In this document: one piece after another, positions 27,701-51,900 of the stretch
Layout of the letters: each line of letters opens with the position of its first letter
Position numbering within the stretch: the first letter of the stretch is position 1
Assembly (NCBI RefSeq): GCF_002775205.1
Contig: NC_036447.1
Coordinates: 19,016,501-19,080,500 of the forward strand
Reading direction: 5' to 3'
DNA length: 64,000 nt
Source of the DNA: Xiphophorus maculatus
Taxonomy: Eukaryota > Chordata > Actinopteri > Cyprinodontiformes > Poeciliidae
Translations under genes and position numbers: made by a program
The notes under the pieces: generated by a model
Seen by the model: the letters and a program-made list of their open reading frames with translations, nothing else
What the model was told of the DNA's origin: nothing
Database searches by the model: none

Positions 27701-30300
27701 TCTGAAAAGGAAGAGAATACGTTTATTTATGTAAGGCTGCGTGCAGCATACTGTACAGAGCAAATGTATTAAGTTAGATCTAAGCAGTTCTAAGATGCAA
27801 GAGATCAATACATGAAAGTTAAGACAACAACTAATTTCCATTTGGGATTATTAAAGTATTTCTAAGTGGAATAGAATTCTATTAGAAGGGTTTTGGGTTT
27901 ATTACTAGTGAGTAATGATCTGTATAAATCTGAGCCCCAAGGCGGTCTCTGAAGCTCCTTTCGGTGCCAGTTTTTTCCCAGATCTTTGTTGCGGTTATTT
28001 TCCATGTGTGGTTCAGCTTTACTCTTGGGATTTCTTTCATTTTTCCACGACCTATCAAGCAAGAGCAGAAACATTAGTGTGCGGCTCTTTCATGTCTCCA
28101 GAGATGCTCTGCTGGGTTCAGGTCTACATCCTGGCATTGTCACTCTTACACCATTACTGTTTTCCTCAAGCCACTCGTTTGATTCGACGGCACTCCGGTT
28201 TGGAGTGTCTTTGTAGCCTTTGACTAAGCTGACTACTTATCCAAATGGGCTGGCAAATCACATTAACAAATGTGCAGCGTCTATTGGTATATCTGAGTGC
28301 ACCTGTGCCTTTCACTTGATGCAAAATGCTTTGCTTTTTACCCCCCTCTTTCTTTGTTTCTCATTAAAAAATGGAAAGCTGTTCAGTGCTTGACAAAAGC
28401 CAGCACATTCTTTGCAAGATAAAGCCCTCAACATGAAGTGTTGAGCCATAACAATTTAATGTAAAAGTAGTTAGTAACTGGCAGACAGCTTAAAGGGGAT
28501 GTTTAAAATTGATGAAATGCATAAATATTTAATACTGTGATTCATTATGTACAAAACAGTGTATTATTCAAGAACAAATACCCTTATTTTTTTAAGCTCC
28601 ACTGCCTGAGGATTTTATTGCATCTGTTTTACCGTGAACACTATCAAAGGTGCTGAAACATCTCATACAAAAATTGATTTGACACTTGATGTTGTTCTGC
28701 TCTTAGCAATAGCCGATATACATCTGAAATAGTGCAAATGCTGGAAAACAAAGCTTTATAAATGTTTTTGTTGTGTCTTTGAGCAGAGCCTTGGCTCTAA
28801 TGTTATTTTATTTTATTTTTTTCATCTTTGCTATGCTTTCAGGGCAGAACTGAAACGGCAGAAACAACGCTCGCTTGAGTTGGAGAACCAGCTCCAAACA
28901 GACCATAACACAATATCTGAGGTATGTGTGACTCCCAAACAGGAGCAAACTAGTGTTTGATTTAATTTAGCAGATCATGTAGTTGATATCAGCAAATGAA
29001 ATACTGTTAAATGAAACTGATGGTTCTCAATAAATTAGAATATATTTGAAAATGTTGTGAATTTTACTTAATTGAGAAAGTGAAACTCATATTCTGTATA
29101 ATAATGACACTCTTTCATGTATTTATACCATTTATTTTGGCTAACTTAGATTTTTTTGGCTTGCATCTAATGAAAACCCCAAATTGAGTTTTTTATAAAA
29201 CTTCAATGTTATACAAGACCTTGCACTTGATAAAACACAGTGGACCAGCACCAGGAAATGACATAATTGCCTAAATGGGCAGCACTTTGATTGATTGACA
29301 TAATTCCAGCCAACGTCTTTCTGTCTATAGTTTGCATCATCTCTTTGGGCCTGCATTGGTTTTTGAATACTCCACTTTAGTGAAACAGACTAAAACTTGC
29401 ATGCAAAGTTAATTGGTCATCTGAAATTGCCCGGAGGTGAGAGCGAATATGTGTTCATAGTTGTTTTTCCTGTGTTGCCATGTGATAGACTGCTGACCTT
29501 TCCAAGGTGTGCCACTGCTCTTACCCATTAGCTGCCAGAGATGAGCACCAGCCCCTTCTCGACCCCACTAAACATATAGCGAGTGTAAATGACAGATGGA
29601 TGTCTGGCCACAGCACTCTATGAACAGTCAGCTTTTTTAGCAATGACCTTTTGAGGCTTAACCTCCTTGAGGACAGTAAAATCCTTTTTAATTGGTCTTA
29701 TGTTAAATTGTAATTTCTGACAAGCTGGTTTTTGTGTTTTTATTCGCTGTAAGCCATGATTATCGAAATTAACACAAATGTACAGTATGTCAGGTATGAG
29801 TTTCAGTTTTTTCAATAGAATTGCTGCAATAAATACAATATTTAATTATGCTCCAAGTCATTTATGCTTAAGAATAATGGACAGATATTTGCACTATTTG
29901 TCTGAACTGTTGTGCTTTGAAAACAATCTTAAACAGAAACTTTAGTGCTACACCCCATGTGTCAAACTGATCTGTGTTTGCTCAGTATGAGAAACAGCTT
30001 GCAGAATATCAAGAGAAGACAAGTCGTCTCCAGAGAAGACTGACACAAGCTGAACAGAAGGCAACTACAGCTTCGCATCAGGTACTGGTAGCTGCATTTC
30101 TTTTTCTACACAGGATAAATATACACACCTCTCCCATTAAGATGCATATATTTCAGGTTGATTATAGTTTTAGTTACTGTATGTGCATGTTGTTTGTTTT
30201 ACAGCTGAATATGTTCGCATCACAGCGAAGGAAACCTGCCACAGTGGATCCAGGGGACTCTATGACAGTTGGCCATAACTTTGGGAAAATATTAAAATAG
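9783..30300 (+). CDS. sclt1: Sodium channel and clathrin linker 1, complete, 21 exons
   Basis: Exons: 9783-9816, 10007-10062, 12942-12994, 13140-13212, 13370-13425, 13695-13830, 15853-15975, 17270-17335, 18038-18108, 19296-19386, 19630-19721, 19964-20141, 20327-20425, 25744-25815, 25970-26044, 26155-26297, 26394-26586, 27432-27628, 28843-28921, 29986-30081 and 30205-30300. Every junction is GT-AG with matching phase. The 2,079 bases give 692 residues; human SCLT1 has about 688. Matches to the remembered family sequence run end to end: MDAEIEFLRDQ, the NLQEQVQLSEQ block, VRKQCNIQIHRMAEELSALQ, RLQLQQENTRLRKE, and RLQRRLTQAEQKA near the end. Almost the whole chain is predicted coiled coil. SCLT1 is a component of the distal appendages of the mother centriole, needed for docking and cilium formation, and was first described as linking a sodium channel to clathrin. 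Intron 13 (5.3 kb) is inflated by transposons. Exon 7 has a TG repeat close to its acceptor, and an hAT-like element starts at base 5 of the intron 17 donor. Confidence 0.96.
10310..11830 (-). mobile_element. Degenerate Tc1-like transposon in intron 2 of SCLT1
   Basis: Read on the minus strand, the sequence follows a fish Tc1-like element as I remember it. On the top strand the recognisable blocks are TTTGTATTCAGTCCATCTGA (10,311-10,330), CCCCACAGCATCATGTTGCC (around 11,160) and a fragment near 11,265-11,330 ending in ACTACAAACAGGGACTTTTA. No long transposase frame survives, and about 350 bases in the middle (roughly 10,700-11,050) do not match, so it is broken or carries an insertion. Ends are approximate. 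Confidence 0.7.
12370..12800. repeat. Interspersed repeat fragment in intron 2 of SCLT1
   Basis: The stretch AAGTTATAATCATTAAAGTA (12,736-12,755) and the AT-rich tail after it resemble the end of a fish DNA-transposon family that also appears, less decayed, near 29,740-29,800. The class is not clear to me. Confidence 0.4.
15816..15837 (+). repeat. (TG)11 microsatellite beside the acceptor of SCLT1 exon 7
   Basis: Eleven uninterrupted TG units end 15 bases before exon 7 (15853). They occupy the place where a polypyrimidine tract would normally be, and the acceptor itself is GCGAGTTCAG. UG-rich RNA tracts are known binding sites for TDP-43-type splicing regulators. Confidence 0.9.
16273..16916. 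mobile_element. Non-autonomous hAT-like element in intron 7 of SCLT1
   Basis: It starts TAGGGCTAAAACAATTAGTC and ends near GATTACGTGATTAATCGTC, which approximates an inverted repeat of the kind seen in fish hAT-derived repeats. Internal text around 16,690-16,800 is shared with the copy at 26,591-26,995. No transposase frame is present. Two perfect short-loop palindromes lie inside it. Confidence 0.65.
16599..16667. repeat. Two adjacent perfect palindromes
   Basis: The first has 11-base arms TCAACAGATTA and TAATCTGTTGA around a 4-base loop (16599-16624). The second has 19-base arms AGCACCTGCTACTTAACTT and its complement around a 3-base loop (16627-16667). Both are perfect and would form strong hairpins in single-stranded DNA or RNA. 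Confidence 0.9.
17152..17165. promoter_or_regulatory. X-box-like motif in intron 7 of SCLT1
   Basis: GTTGTCCTAGCAAC fits the RFX X-box pattern of two inverted half-sites (GTTGTC and AGCAAC) separated by two bases. RFX factors drive ciliary genes, and SCLT1 is one. The motif is in an intron about 100 bases upstream of exon 8, so whether it is used is unknown. Confidence 0.45.
18418..18560. promoter_or_regulatory. TAATTA-rich intronic block, possible regulatory element
   Basis: A dense run of homeodomain-type cores (CATAATTACATTACAATTAT, TTAATTATGCATTTAATTGG, CTAATTATTT, CTAATTAATCC) lies in intron 9 of SCLT1 with no repeat signature. Such density is common in vertebrate conserved non-coding elements, but AT-rich DNA can produce it by chance. 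Confidence 0.25.
21840..22260. other. Unclassified intronic sequence, possibly repeat-derived
   Basis: Bases 21,840-22,110 differ in composition from the flanks (more CpG, fewer A/T runs). They are followed by an AT-rich stretch with repeated AATAAACTA and ATAAATAA units. I could not assign it to a repeat family and found no coding frame. Confidence 0.3.
22776..24587 (+). mobile_element. Tc1/mariner-superfamily transposon with DD37E-type transposase relic
   Basis: The terminal inverted repeats CACCGTGTTCCAAGTTATTA and its counterpart TAATTTGGAACACGGTG lie at both ends, each flanked by the TA target duplication typical of the superfamily. The transposase reads across frames from about 23,270 to 24,255 with breaks. 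The clearest piece is at 23,901-24,101, with the second catalytic aspartate in HDNAPSHAA and the glutamate in RIENLW. The spacing between them is 37 residues (DD37E), as described for the TRT group of vertebrate Tc1-like elements. A LINE fragment is nested near the left end. The copy is defective but recent enough to follow easily. Confidence 0.88.
22818..23090 (+). mobile_element. LINE 3' end nested in the DD37E transposon
   Basis: The frame at 22,827-23,063 encodes a fish LINE C-terminal segment (TGRRPRGRPRTRWRDYVSRL and PPEELEEVAGEREVWASLL), which ends in a stop, a short purine stretch and (GGAT)n. The target sequence GGATTTAAGTGTC appears twice to the left (22,804 and 22,819) and once to the right (23,088). 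That marks a target-site duplication and shows the LINE jumped into the older transposon. It is severely 5' truncated, as is usual for LINEs. Only the C-terminus of the polyprotein is present, so the clade is uncertain. Confidence 0.85.
26591..26995. mobile_element. hAT-like element abutting the exon 17 splice donor of SCLT1
   Basis: It starts TAGGGCTGAAACAATTAGTC, the same end as the element at 16,273, and shares internal text with it (around 26,880-26,990). The first base is only four bases inside the intron, after GTAA. The right end is not clear, and the copy seems truncated compared with 16,273-16,916. Confidence 0.65.
29000..29830. repeat. Interspersed DNA-transposon-like repeat in intron 19 of SCLT1
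   Basis: The stretches CTCAATAAATTAGAATATAT (29,027 onward), AAAGTGAAACTCAT (29,079 onward) and GCTGTAAGCCATGATTATCG (29,746 onward) belong to a common fish repeat as I remember it. Related text recurs in the window near 34,855-34,950 (AGCGAAACTCATAAATTGAG) and 12,736. The middle of the stretch does not match, so this is an eroded or composite copy. Confidence 0.45.
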
Positions 30301-30405
30301 AATATGTTTTTATAACTCTTTCTTAGGTTCACATAGTTTGGGTTGTTGCTGCTTTTCCAGAGGCATTTAATAGCATATTTTCTAAGAAGGAATTGTATGT
30401 GTTTC

Positions 30406-30419
30406 AATAAATGAATAAA
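30406..30419 (+). terminator. Polyadenylation signals of SCLT1
   Basis: Two overlapping-range AATAAA hexamers (30406-30411 and 30414-30419) lie about 106 and 114 bases after the SCLT1 stop codon. A cleavage site shortly after this would end the transcript before the X-box of the next gene. Confidence 0.75.
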
Positions 30420-30511
30420 AAATTAGAAAACCAGTGTTTTTGGTCTGCTTCGACTCAAACTGCAGGGGGAGCCACGTGCTTTAGGATAAAATCTCTAAGG
30501 TTAAGAATTCC

Positions 30512-30524
30512 GTTGCTAGGTAAC
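30512..30524. promoter_or_regulatory. X-box (RFX site) upstream of the dynein-tail gene
   Basis: GTTGCTAGGTAAC is a near-perfect 13-base RFX site with half-sites GTTGCT and GGTAAC and a one-base spacer. It lies 290 bases upstream of the start codon at 30814 and just after the SCLT1 polyadenylation signals, so it is placed to serve the downstream gene. RFX sites are a hallmark of cilia and axoneme gene promoters. Confidence 0.75.
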
Positions 30525-30813
30525 TAAGCGTTAGTTTCATGTTTGTAACCATAAAACAAAGACGCAAAGAGATTTGTTCATAAAGTAGAGGACTCTTTGG
30601 ATAAGTCATTGGAAAACGACGCTAAAGTACGCGAAGTGTTTTGTTTTTTAAAAAAAAAAAAAACATTTTTAAGAACACTATCGAAACCAGGTTTCACATT
30701 AACGACACTTAAAAACTCGGTTGGCTCCTATAATACTTTACGTTACGCCGCAGCTTGTTTCTTTTATCCACGGGCTGTTTCTGTCTCTGTTTCAACGGCC
30801 GCGGTTACCAGAG

Positions 30814-44328
<13,515 letters not shown>

Positions 44329-44931
44329 CAAACTTGGACCCTTTTTCAGTCTTTATTTCACTTCTGTGTGTAAGTACATGTGTGAATCTTAATTATACTC
44401 CTTAAGTTTGTAAATACATTACCCTTAACCTATAAATTAACCAGATAGAATAGACACAGGCATACAGTTCAGATTTACAAACCATCGTTACCAGCTTTAT
44501 TCTGTTGATTAGTAAACGAGGTACTTTTTTTTCAGAAAAGGTGCTGATGAAAGGATCTATTGACTCAAGGAAATACTAGAAATATAAATGCAGAGTTACG
44601 AGCTAACTTCCTTTTTTGGTAGGAATGTTATCGCAATATTAAAGGCAGCTAAATTAACAGTTCTATTAAACACATTTATTTTCAACCTTGTTTTTGATAT
44701 TTTATCTCTGCTCTGGAAAATGGATTGCAACCATGGTGTAGGAGTTGCGAAAGGAGGAGGTTGTAACACATAATTTTAAACTTTGGTGGAGGAATTTAAT
44801 AGCTATCAGCAAAATGAGGAATTGCACACACACTTTGCGCTAACCAATACTGTGGAAGAGCATTCACAAACAACAGTTGCTCTTAAGTAGTGAATAGGCA
44901 ATAAGGTAAAGAAATGAAGCTAAAGGAAATG

Positions 44932-44941
44932 AATAAATAAA
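44932..44941 (+). terminator. Polyadenylation signals of the dynein-tail gene
   Basis: Overlapping AATAAA hexamers (44932-44937 and 44936-44941) lie about 600 bases after the TAG at 44326-44328. They are the first good signals downstream and would give a 3' untranslated region of roughly 630 bases, supporting a genuine end of the gene here. Confidence 0.5.
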
Positions 44942-47900
44942 ACAGACCTAAACTTAAATATGGTACTATTTCCTGCCCAATAATATCTTCTCATTTTCCT
45001 GGAAAAATCATTCTTCCTTCGCAGTCCAAAATAAAGACTTTGGGTTTCTTAAATGCAGAAGATGGATTTGGTGTAGAGAGACTTTAGGAGGATCTGACAA
45101 CTTTAAATTACGGTAACTGTTACAATCCCAGATTGTCTTTTAGTTGTGTCTATTTGTGACTTGTTTCTATGCCATTTCTCAAGACTGACCTACTGAAACA
45201 TCACATCTGGATGCATGCGAGATTGTGTAATGACAAATCAGTGTGTGACTAAAACTAGTAAAGGAAGCCTGGGAAGAATACTTTTTCAAACATATCTTTG
45301 TTGTGATCTGGTGTTCCTGTTATTTCAAATGCATCAGTTTAAACATTGTCCTAACAGATGCTGAAAGAACTTTATTTTATGAAATTTATCTTCATAACTG
45401 GACCTAGTTCTTGTTACTTTAGGCCACCTTATTTTTCAGCTTGTAATGAATCTTGCAGGTGAACAATGCATAGAATGATGTCTCCTAGTGACTTCTGGAA
45501 TGTCTTAATGTTGAGAGGAACTGGTAGGACTCAGGTGTTACCATCCAGCTCTCACACAGTGTTTTGTAGAACAGCATTGTGTTTGACCATCAGAAGTCGG
45601 ATATTTGTCTGGTTTTATTGTGAAGATGTTTATGGAGGATTTTAACAACATGTTACTGTCAACAACTTCTTAATGGTCAAGTTGCAGACAAAGCTGGCTC
45701 TGTTTAATTAGACTCTGCTAAAAGCTTAAAAAGCTCCCAGTGATTTCTGTACAAGCAGTAAAAGCTTCCAAATATTCTTTCTTGTGGATTTGATTGGAAT
45801 CATCCTGGATTTGTTCTCAAATTATTACACAACACTTCCCCCTAGTGGTTAGGAATTAAAGACAAACACATTTCTACTTGTACGTAAGGCTATAGTTCAC
45901 TCGCTTTCAGGGAATTATTTTAATTCTGCTCATTCTCTAAGAGCACCTTCTCTTGTACCCCTCCTCTTTTTTTTCTTTTCTTTCCCATCATTTTTGTGTT
46001 TTATTCCAGGAAACAACACTTTTCAGCACAGTTGCTGTCAGTTCTGTCATGTGTTGTACATTTATTATAGGAAAAGCAAACATTTAAATTCTACATTATT
46101 TCAGTTTATGTTAATCACCTGCACTCTCAGTCAGTTGTCTATGTTTATATTAAATTATGTAAAATATATTGGGCTGCTCTCAGGAGACAGGCACTGGCCC
46201 CCACCCTCCACAACCCTGCATGCACAAGCGGGTATTGACAATGGACATCTATTTTCTATGAGGACACAACTTGCTTAGAACATCTCACCCTCGTATTTCA
46301 CTTTCTTTGCCAGACATCCATTGCAAATTCATGGTGACAAAAAATCTTTAGCAAGTGAAGTGGTACATAAGTTTGTTTAAAAATATGTTGGTCCACAGGT
46401 ATCCATTTTTTCAAAGAAAGCTTCAGGATGTTATCTGTTAGATATCAATTAAGTAAAGAAGAATATGGATAAATTACAATGTGCTAAATCATTTGTATTG
46501 AGGTCCAGTCCTCTAAAATTAAAGTAATTATCACATGAGATTGCAACACAAAATGAAGCATGTTGTGGCTTTTTATGCTTCTTTTTATGGTGGAGTGGCG
46601 GGGTCTCTTTCCTCCCTCTCTTTCTGTTGTAATAATGTGTACCTTCACTATCTTCAGGACTTTCACACTCCAAACTTATTTGGGATGGGCTGTTGTTGGG
46701 CCAGCAGTGATGGGACAAATTTAAACCACCAAAGACTTGACAAATCCCCTCTCTGTCCAGTTTGTGGTTTTTACCTGGTTTGATGGACATGACAAGGCGA
46801 GTCATGTGTCAACGCACCATAATGATAATCTGAGTTGACAGATTATCAAACCATAAAGTATTCTGGACAAGCAACAATGTAAGTAGGTCATTATAAAAAA
46901 AGAATGCAACTTCAATCAAATAAAATTATATGTCAAACTGTGAATGAAATACCACAGCAAGCCAGGAGTATTTACAAAGAAATGTCTAATAACATTCAAC
47001 ATTTATTACTGATCACTATAATATTTGTTTCCATCCTTAAAAAAAACCCTCCTTATTTTCCATCTTATTCCCCTCCTTATTCTTCATCTTATTCCTGCAC
47101 AAGATATTCATTTACCTTATGCAGGTAAATGAATGTTTACCTGCATACATTCGTTTAAACTTGTTCGTTTCCAGGAACATATATTTTTCACCCTTTTGTA
47201 GTTGCATGTTAGCCCCACAAGATGGTACTATTACAAAAGAAGTCATGCCAAAAGTCAAGCGAATCAAAATGGGAAGGATTAAAATTACATTTTGTCTGCT
47301 AAGAAGGTGGGAAACATAACATAAATCAGGTAAAATGAAATATACAGACTTTCCTCTTGAAGATACCAAGAAGCAAATGGATGTTCATGTGTACAGCCCT
47401 GTTTTTTCTTTCTTTTTCTTTTTTTTTTTTATTAAGCGTAAAATCACTTAATAAAATGTCATCCAGCCTTCGGAGTGTTTCCACTCCGGATCCCAGAGAC
47501 TCTGATGTCTGTTAACAGCCTGAGATACAGCGATGGTGAGGCATCGGGTCTCGGTGTGTTGCCTCTCTGCAACCTGAATTCAATACCATAGATCTCTTGA
47601 CTTGTGGGTTTGAATTTTCAGCACCTCGGCTAAGTGGATGGAATCTCACCACAACATTTGTTTGGCCCAACTGCAATGTTTGCTCTCCATGAAGGCACTG
47701 CATATGTTCATCTCTTGACCAAGGTGGTGGAGGTTTGAAAGTTCCTCTTTTTGGATTTCAGAAACAAATTAGAGGCAATTACATACCTTAAGGTATAATT
47801 ACAGGAGATGTTGGTGAATAAAAGAATGCAACCAGATTTTAAACAAGGGAATTAAACTTGCTGGTTGACTCGATTGGGCACAGATTCTGGGTTTAGCATG

Positions 47901-50279
47901 TTGGCCGGTTAATCCATCTCTGTCCACCAATATCTTTTCCCTCTATTTCTTTCTACCTCTGCACTCAGAAACACTGGGAGAAATCCTGAACATATTTTGA
48001 ATTGTCTGGCGTATATAGTAAGAAAAAAGATTCAGCTACTTTTCTGAGGGAGAGTTTGCCAGAGATACATTATAAGAACTGGAAGCAGATGTCAAGGATT
48101 CAAAGTCGACTATAATATTTTTAGCAACAGAAAATGACACAGTTACATGCTGTTGAGAGTTTTAACTTTTGCACCCAAATGATTATTATTTTTTAGAAAT
48201 GTTAAATTTTACACAATGTTGTAAATATTTTATAAGCATCTACCTCGTGCTTATTGCCTTTTGGACAATTTCACAAACAGTCAATGAAATTAAAAGATAA
48301 CTAGTAATCTAATCTCACCTGCAGGACATCTTTACTAATGTAAGTTCAAGGTTAGTTTCTGCCTTGACAACCAACATTTTAAGATAGCTCTATGTACTCT
48401 GCTTGTAGTGTGCAATAAGGAAAGGTAATTTTTTTACCCTAATAAAAACCAGTTAATATTTTGGAGTTCTGATTATCCCTATTTTTTCGTAGTTCTTTAG
48501 AACTGAGCATCCATTTACTCTCCCCCTTTTTACATTGGAGTTGTGCGCACCATCTTCCTTCTCATGTTCGACAATTATCTTCACCATACACAGTAAATCT
48601 TCATTTGTGATCGTTTCCATGTAAAGCTTAGAGGACTCCTGTAACTGGCAAATGAGTCATTATCTGTTTGTAGCTCATTTCTACTCCTCTGCGTTTGCTC
48701 TTTACTCCCTGAGAAGATTTTCATTACCTCCTGCATTACTGCCTCTAATGTTTTTACAATCCAGTGAAGCCTGCTTGTTTTGAAAAGCAGCTAGTGTGAA
48801 ATGTAATTATAAGTACACATTAGCCTCCTATTCTCTTCATTACATCTGTATTTGTAAGTTCACAAAGTAATTATTACCTCAGTAACACATTAATATAACC
48901 CTTGTCTGCATTTAAATTCATACAGCAAAGCACCTTTATGCATTTCTATTTAGTACAACATTCCCTTCAATGCATGCCCGTAATTTTTTTTTTTGCTTTG
49001 GTTCCATTTTTTAGCCACCAGGTATGTCTTTCCGTGAGACTGTGTGAGATTGGTGCACCATGTTGTGCTGGTGGGGTGGAGGTCTGCCCACTGTTTACAC
49101 TCATTTCCCAGACTCTTTGCTGGATAGGGTGCCATGAAGACAACCCATTTTATCAGCCTGTCAAAACCAAATGTTCAATCTACAATCTGTCTTGGTGGGA
49201 GAGCTCCAAGGAGACGAATTTTGTACAAGATATTGAGAGCTAGAATTGCTTCGTTTACTTGCCTCTGTCAATATAAATGTATTTTTTATGCTGAAACTAC
49301 AGTTTAACATTTTGACCCTGAACTGGTGTACCCAGCGAATAGCGTTTTTTAAAGCTGGGAATGACGACTCACAGCAACAACTGGGTGATCTCTGATGGTT
49401 CTGTTGATGCCCTGTGGACAGAGATTAACACTGCATTGATGGCAAGATGCTGTGATGCAGACAAAAACTTAATTTGTGTTTTTATGTGCTCTGTGGTTTA
49501 GATTTTAATTTTATCTTTCTAAGTTAAAATTTTTTCAAGTCTAAAATTTGCCTGTCACACAAATTTATCATCAATAGCAACTGTAATGATGACAAAATGG
49601 GTTAAGCTTGATCCTAATAAACTTAGGCGTATGAATCGTTGATCTCAGGCAAAAGGTGGATAAGTGCCTTTTTTCAGGACGAAATGATAATTGAAATTAT
49701 CTGAAAGAAACCACTGAGAGATTAGAACATGCTCATTTAAATATTCTAACTTGGCTGATCTAAAATTTCTGTCAGTTTGTGAAGATCTCTACTTTGTCTT
49801 TTGAATTATGGTGTAAATTGCCGCTATCATCACCAAATGTTCTTTAACATCTGCGACTCTCCCTGGCAAATCCAAGAAGGAGGAAGGAGGCAGGCAGCTG
49901 AAAATTAAACAATTTTACTAAAAAAAACAGTACAATTCAAAACCTAGAAAACTGAAAGTGCAGGAAAATCCAGAGCAAGTTGGTGGCAATAACTGGAGGT
50001 CAAGTTAAATTATTATTTCTTTCTTTGGCAGCAATAAGATGATACTTAATGTGCCTAACAACAAAGGACAGATTTATGGTGTGCAGTGTGTGAATAAGTA
50101 TAACAGACCATTGCCAACACTTTTGGCTGCATTTGTTTACCACTCAGTGGGCTATCCAGACAATTTACCACTTTGATTTAAATCAAATCCCTTCTATTTG
50201 TTCCCTGTTGGAGGGCTTTGCTTGCTTCTGGCCAGACTCTATATGGCACATAAAGCATAAAATAAAATACTTTCCTTTT
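44942..50279. other. Gene desert, first part
   Basis: No exon with splice sites and family similarity was found on either strand. Frames of 60-118 codons (for example 46,449-46,805 minus and 48,902-49,243 plus) lack support. I looked in particular for dynein linker and AAA+ motor exons on the plus strand and saw none. The stretch contains a palindrome at 47,105 and repeat-free AT-rich text around 48,600-48,900 that could be regulatory. Confidence 0.5.
47105..47133. repeat. Perfect short palindrome
   Basis: Twelve-base arms ATTCATTTACCT and AGGTAAATGAAT flank a 5-base loop. Part of the arm is repeated again just downstream (TTTACCTGCATACATTC). Confidence 0.85.
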
Positions 50280-50297
50280 TATGGAACCAGAATTAGT

Positions 50298-50353
50298 TAT
50301 ATATATATACATATATACATACATTACATATATATATATATATATATATATAT
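50298..50353. repeat. (TA)n microsatellite
   Basis: Imperfect TA repeat with TACA interruptions at the left and a pure run at the right, next to the 3' end of the LINE fragment at 50,380-50,785. Confidence 0.9.
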
Positions 50354-50379
50354 GTAAAATTATGTATGTAAATATATGT

Positions 50380-50785
50380 AAAATTCCCTTCTCACCCTCC
50401 ACGGGTGGTCTCTCATCCTCTGAGCTCGGGTCCTCTACCAGAGGCCTGGGAGCTTTCTGGACTGAGATGTCTGATGTTGTTCCTGGGATCTGTTTTAGCC
50501 ACTGCTCCAGTTTGGGGGTGACTGCCCCGAGGGCCCTGAGGGCCCCGATGACCAGAGGCACCACTGTGGTCTTCACCTTACAGGCCTTTTCCAGTTCCTC
50601 TCTGAGGCCCTGGTATTTCTCCAGTTTCTCGTGCTCCTTTTTCCTGATGTTGTAATCACTTGGTATTGCCACATCCACCACAACTGCTTTCCTCTGTTGT
50701 TTATCCACCACCACAATGTCCGGTTGGTTCGCCATTACCATTTTGTCTGTCTGGATCTGGAAGTCCCACAGGATCTTTAATGTAA
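50380..50785 (-). mobile_element. LINE 3' fragment with restriction-like endonuclease-type C-terminus
   Basis: The minus-strand frame reads LWDFQIQTDK, NQPDIVVVDKQQRKAVVVDV, AIPSDYNIRKKEHEKLEKY and PLVIGALRALGAVTPKLEQW. This is the C-terminal segment of a fish non-LTR retrotransposon. The PD...(V)VVDVAIPSD arrangement looks like the PD-(D/E)XK core of the restriction-like endonuclease found in R2/R4/NeSL-type elements rather than the AP endonuclease of L1/L2. The upstream reverse transcriptase is absent, so this is a truncated copy. The frame then runs into the TA microsatellite. Confidence 0.72.
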
Positions 50786-51479
50786 GATTTTTGAGCAGTC
50801 AAAAAAAAATTAGATTCACACTTGTTAAACTTTGGGGTTTTTTTGTTTGTTTTTTACAAGAGATGTTATTTTTGAATTAATACAGAAACTTTTTTTTCTG
50901 AAGAGTGACTCCCAGCTGAAAAGCTAGAGGGTAAAAAAACATGTCAACTACAAAAAAAAAAAAAAAAAAAACACATCTGTCTGATTTACAGCACTCTTAT
51001 TTATGGGAGTTTATGAAAACGTAAAATCAACTGCTCTATAGTTGATATGTTTTTACATGTTGTTTTAATGTGAATAATCAGTACATAAAAGCATGTCTGG
51101 AGGATGATTTTCTTTACGTATGCCTTTGAATGATTCCATCACACATGTTAGATGCTTACAACTGTTTACCTTTTCAGTTTTTGTGATTTATGGTAATACA
51201 TTTGTTCACAGAAACTTTTTGTAAATTAGGAATTAAAATAGGACTTTTAATAATTATTAAATTCAGGTTACATTTTTAAAATTAGAAACCTTAGATAAAT
51301 TTACATACGTCTAACACTTTGGTTATCTTTTAAACTTTTGATCCATTCTATCTGTTCCACTAATCTTTTTTAGTACTTGTGTTAATTTTGGCTTGGTGGT
51401 CGGTAGCACTTGCAATGAGACCTACTTTAATGTTTTGTGTTTGCACTACAGAGCCTCTGAATACACTGTAACACTTGGA

Positions 51480-51900
51480 CGTAGCCCCAGACATTTTATC
51501 TAATTAATCGATCAATACATAATCAGGAAGTAGACCACATATGGTCATTAAAACAGCTTCTATCCCAATTATCCAATTAAATTAGATTAGGCTGCATTTT
51601 AAAATGGGCTCTGGGCAGATAATTAGAAAGATAATTATTTCTCGCATACTCTTCATTCAAACTGGATAATAAAACCCTTGAATTAAAGCAAGAAACAAAG
51701 TTGCATTTCAGCAATTGTGTCTCAAATTAATGCTATTTAAACAAAACTGCATTTATCTTAAAAATATAGTTTTGTGTCACTCTCTTGAAACTTAAGAGCC
51801 TATCTTCATTTATAAATAATATTTAGATTATTGACTTATTTGGGGTAGAAACCACATAATCCTTACCACCTCATTTATGTTGTCTTATCCTGATAGAAAT
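51480..51900. promoter_or_regulatory. Candidate conserved non-coding element
   Basis: Dense homeodomain-type cores appear in TCTAATTAATCGATCAATAC, CCAATTATCCAATTAAATTA and AGATAATTAGAAAGATAATT, together with an E-box CATATG. There are no repeat ends and no reading frame. The call rests on texture only. Confidence 0.25.

Noticed and set aside
46449..46805. 118-codon minus-strand frame
   Set aside because: Low-complexity and not similar to anything recognised; there is no exon structure around it.
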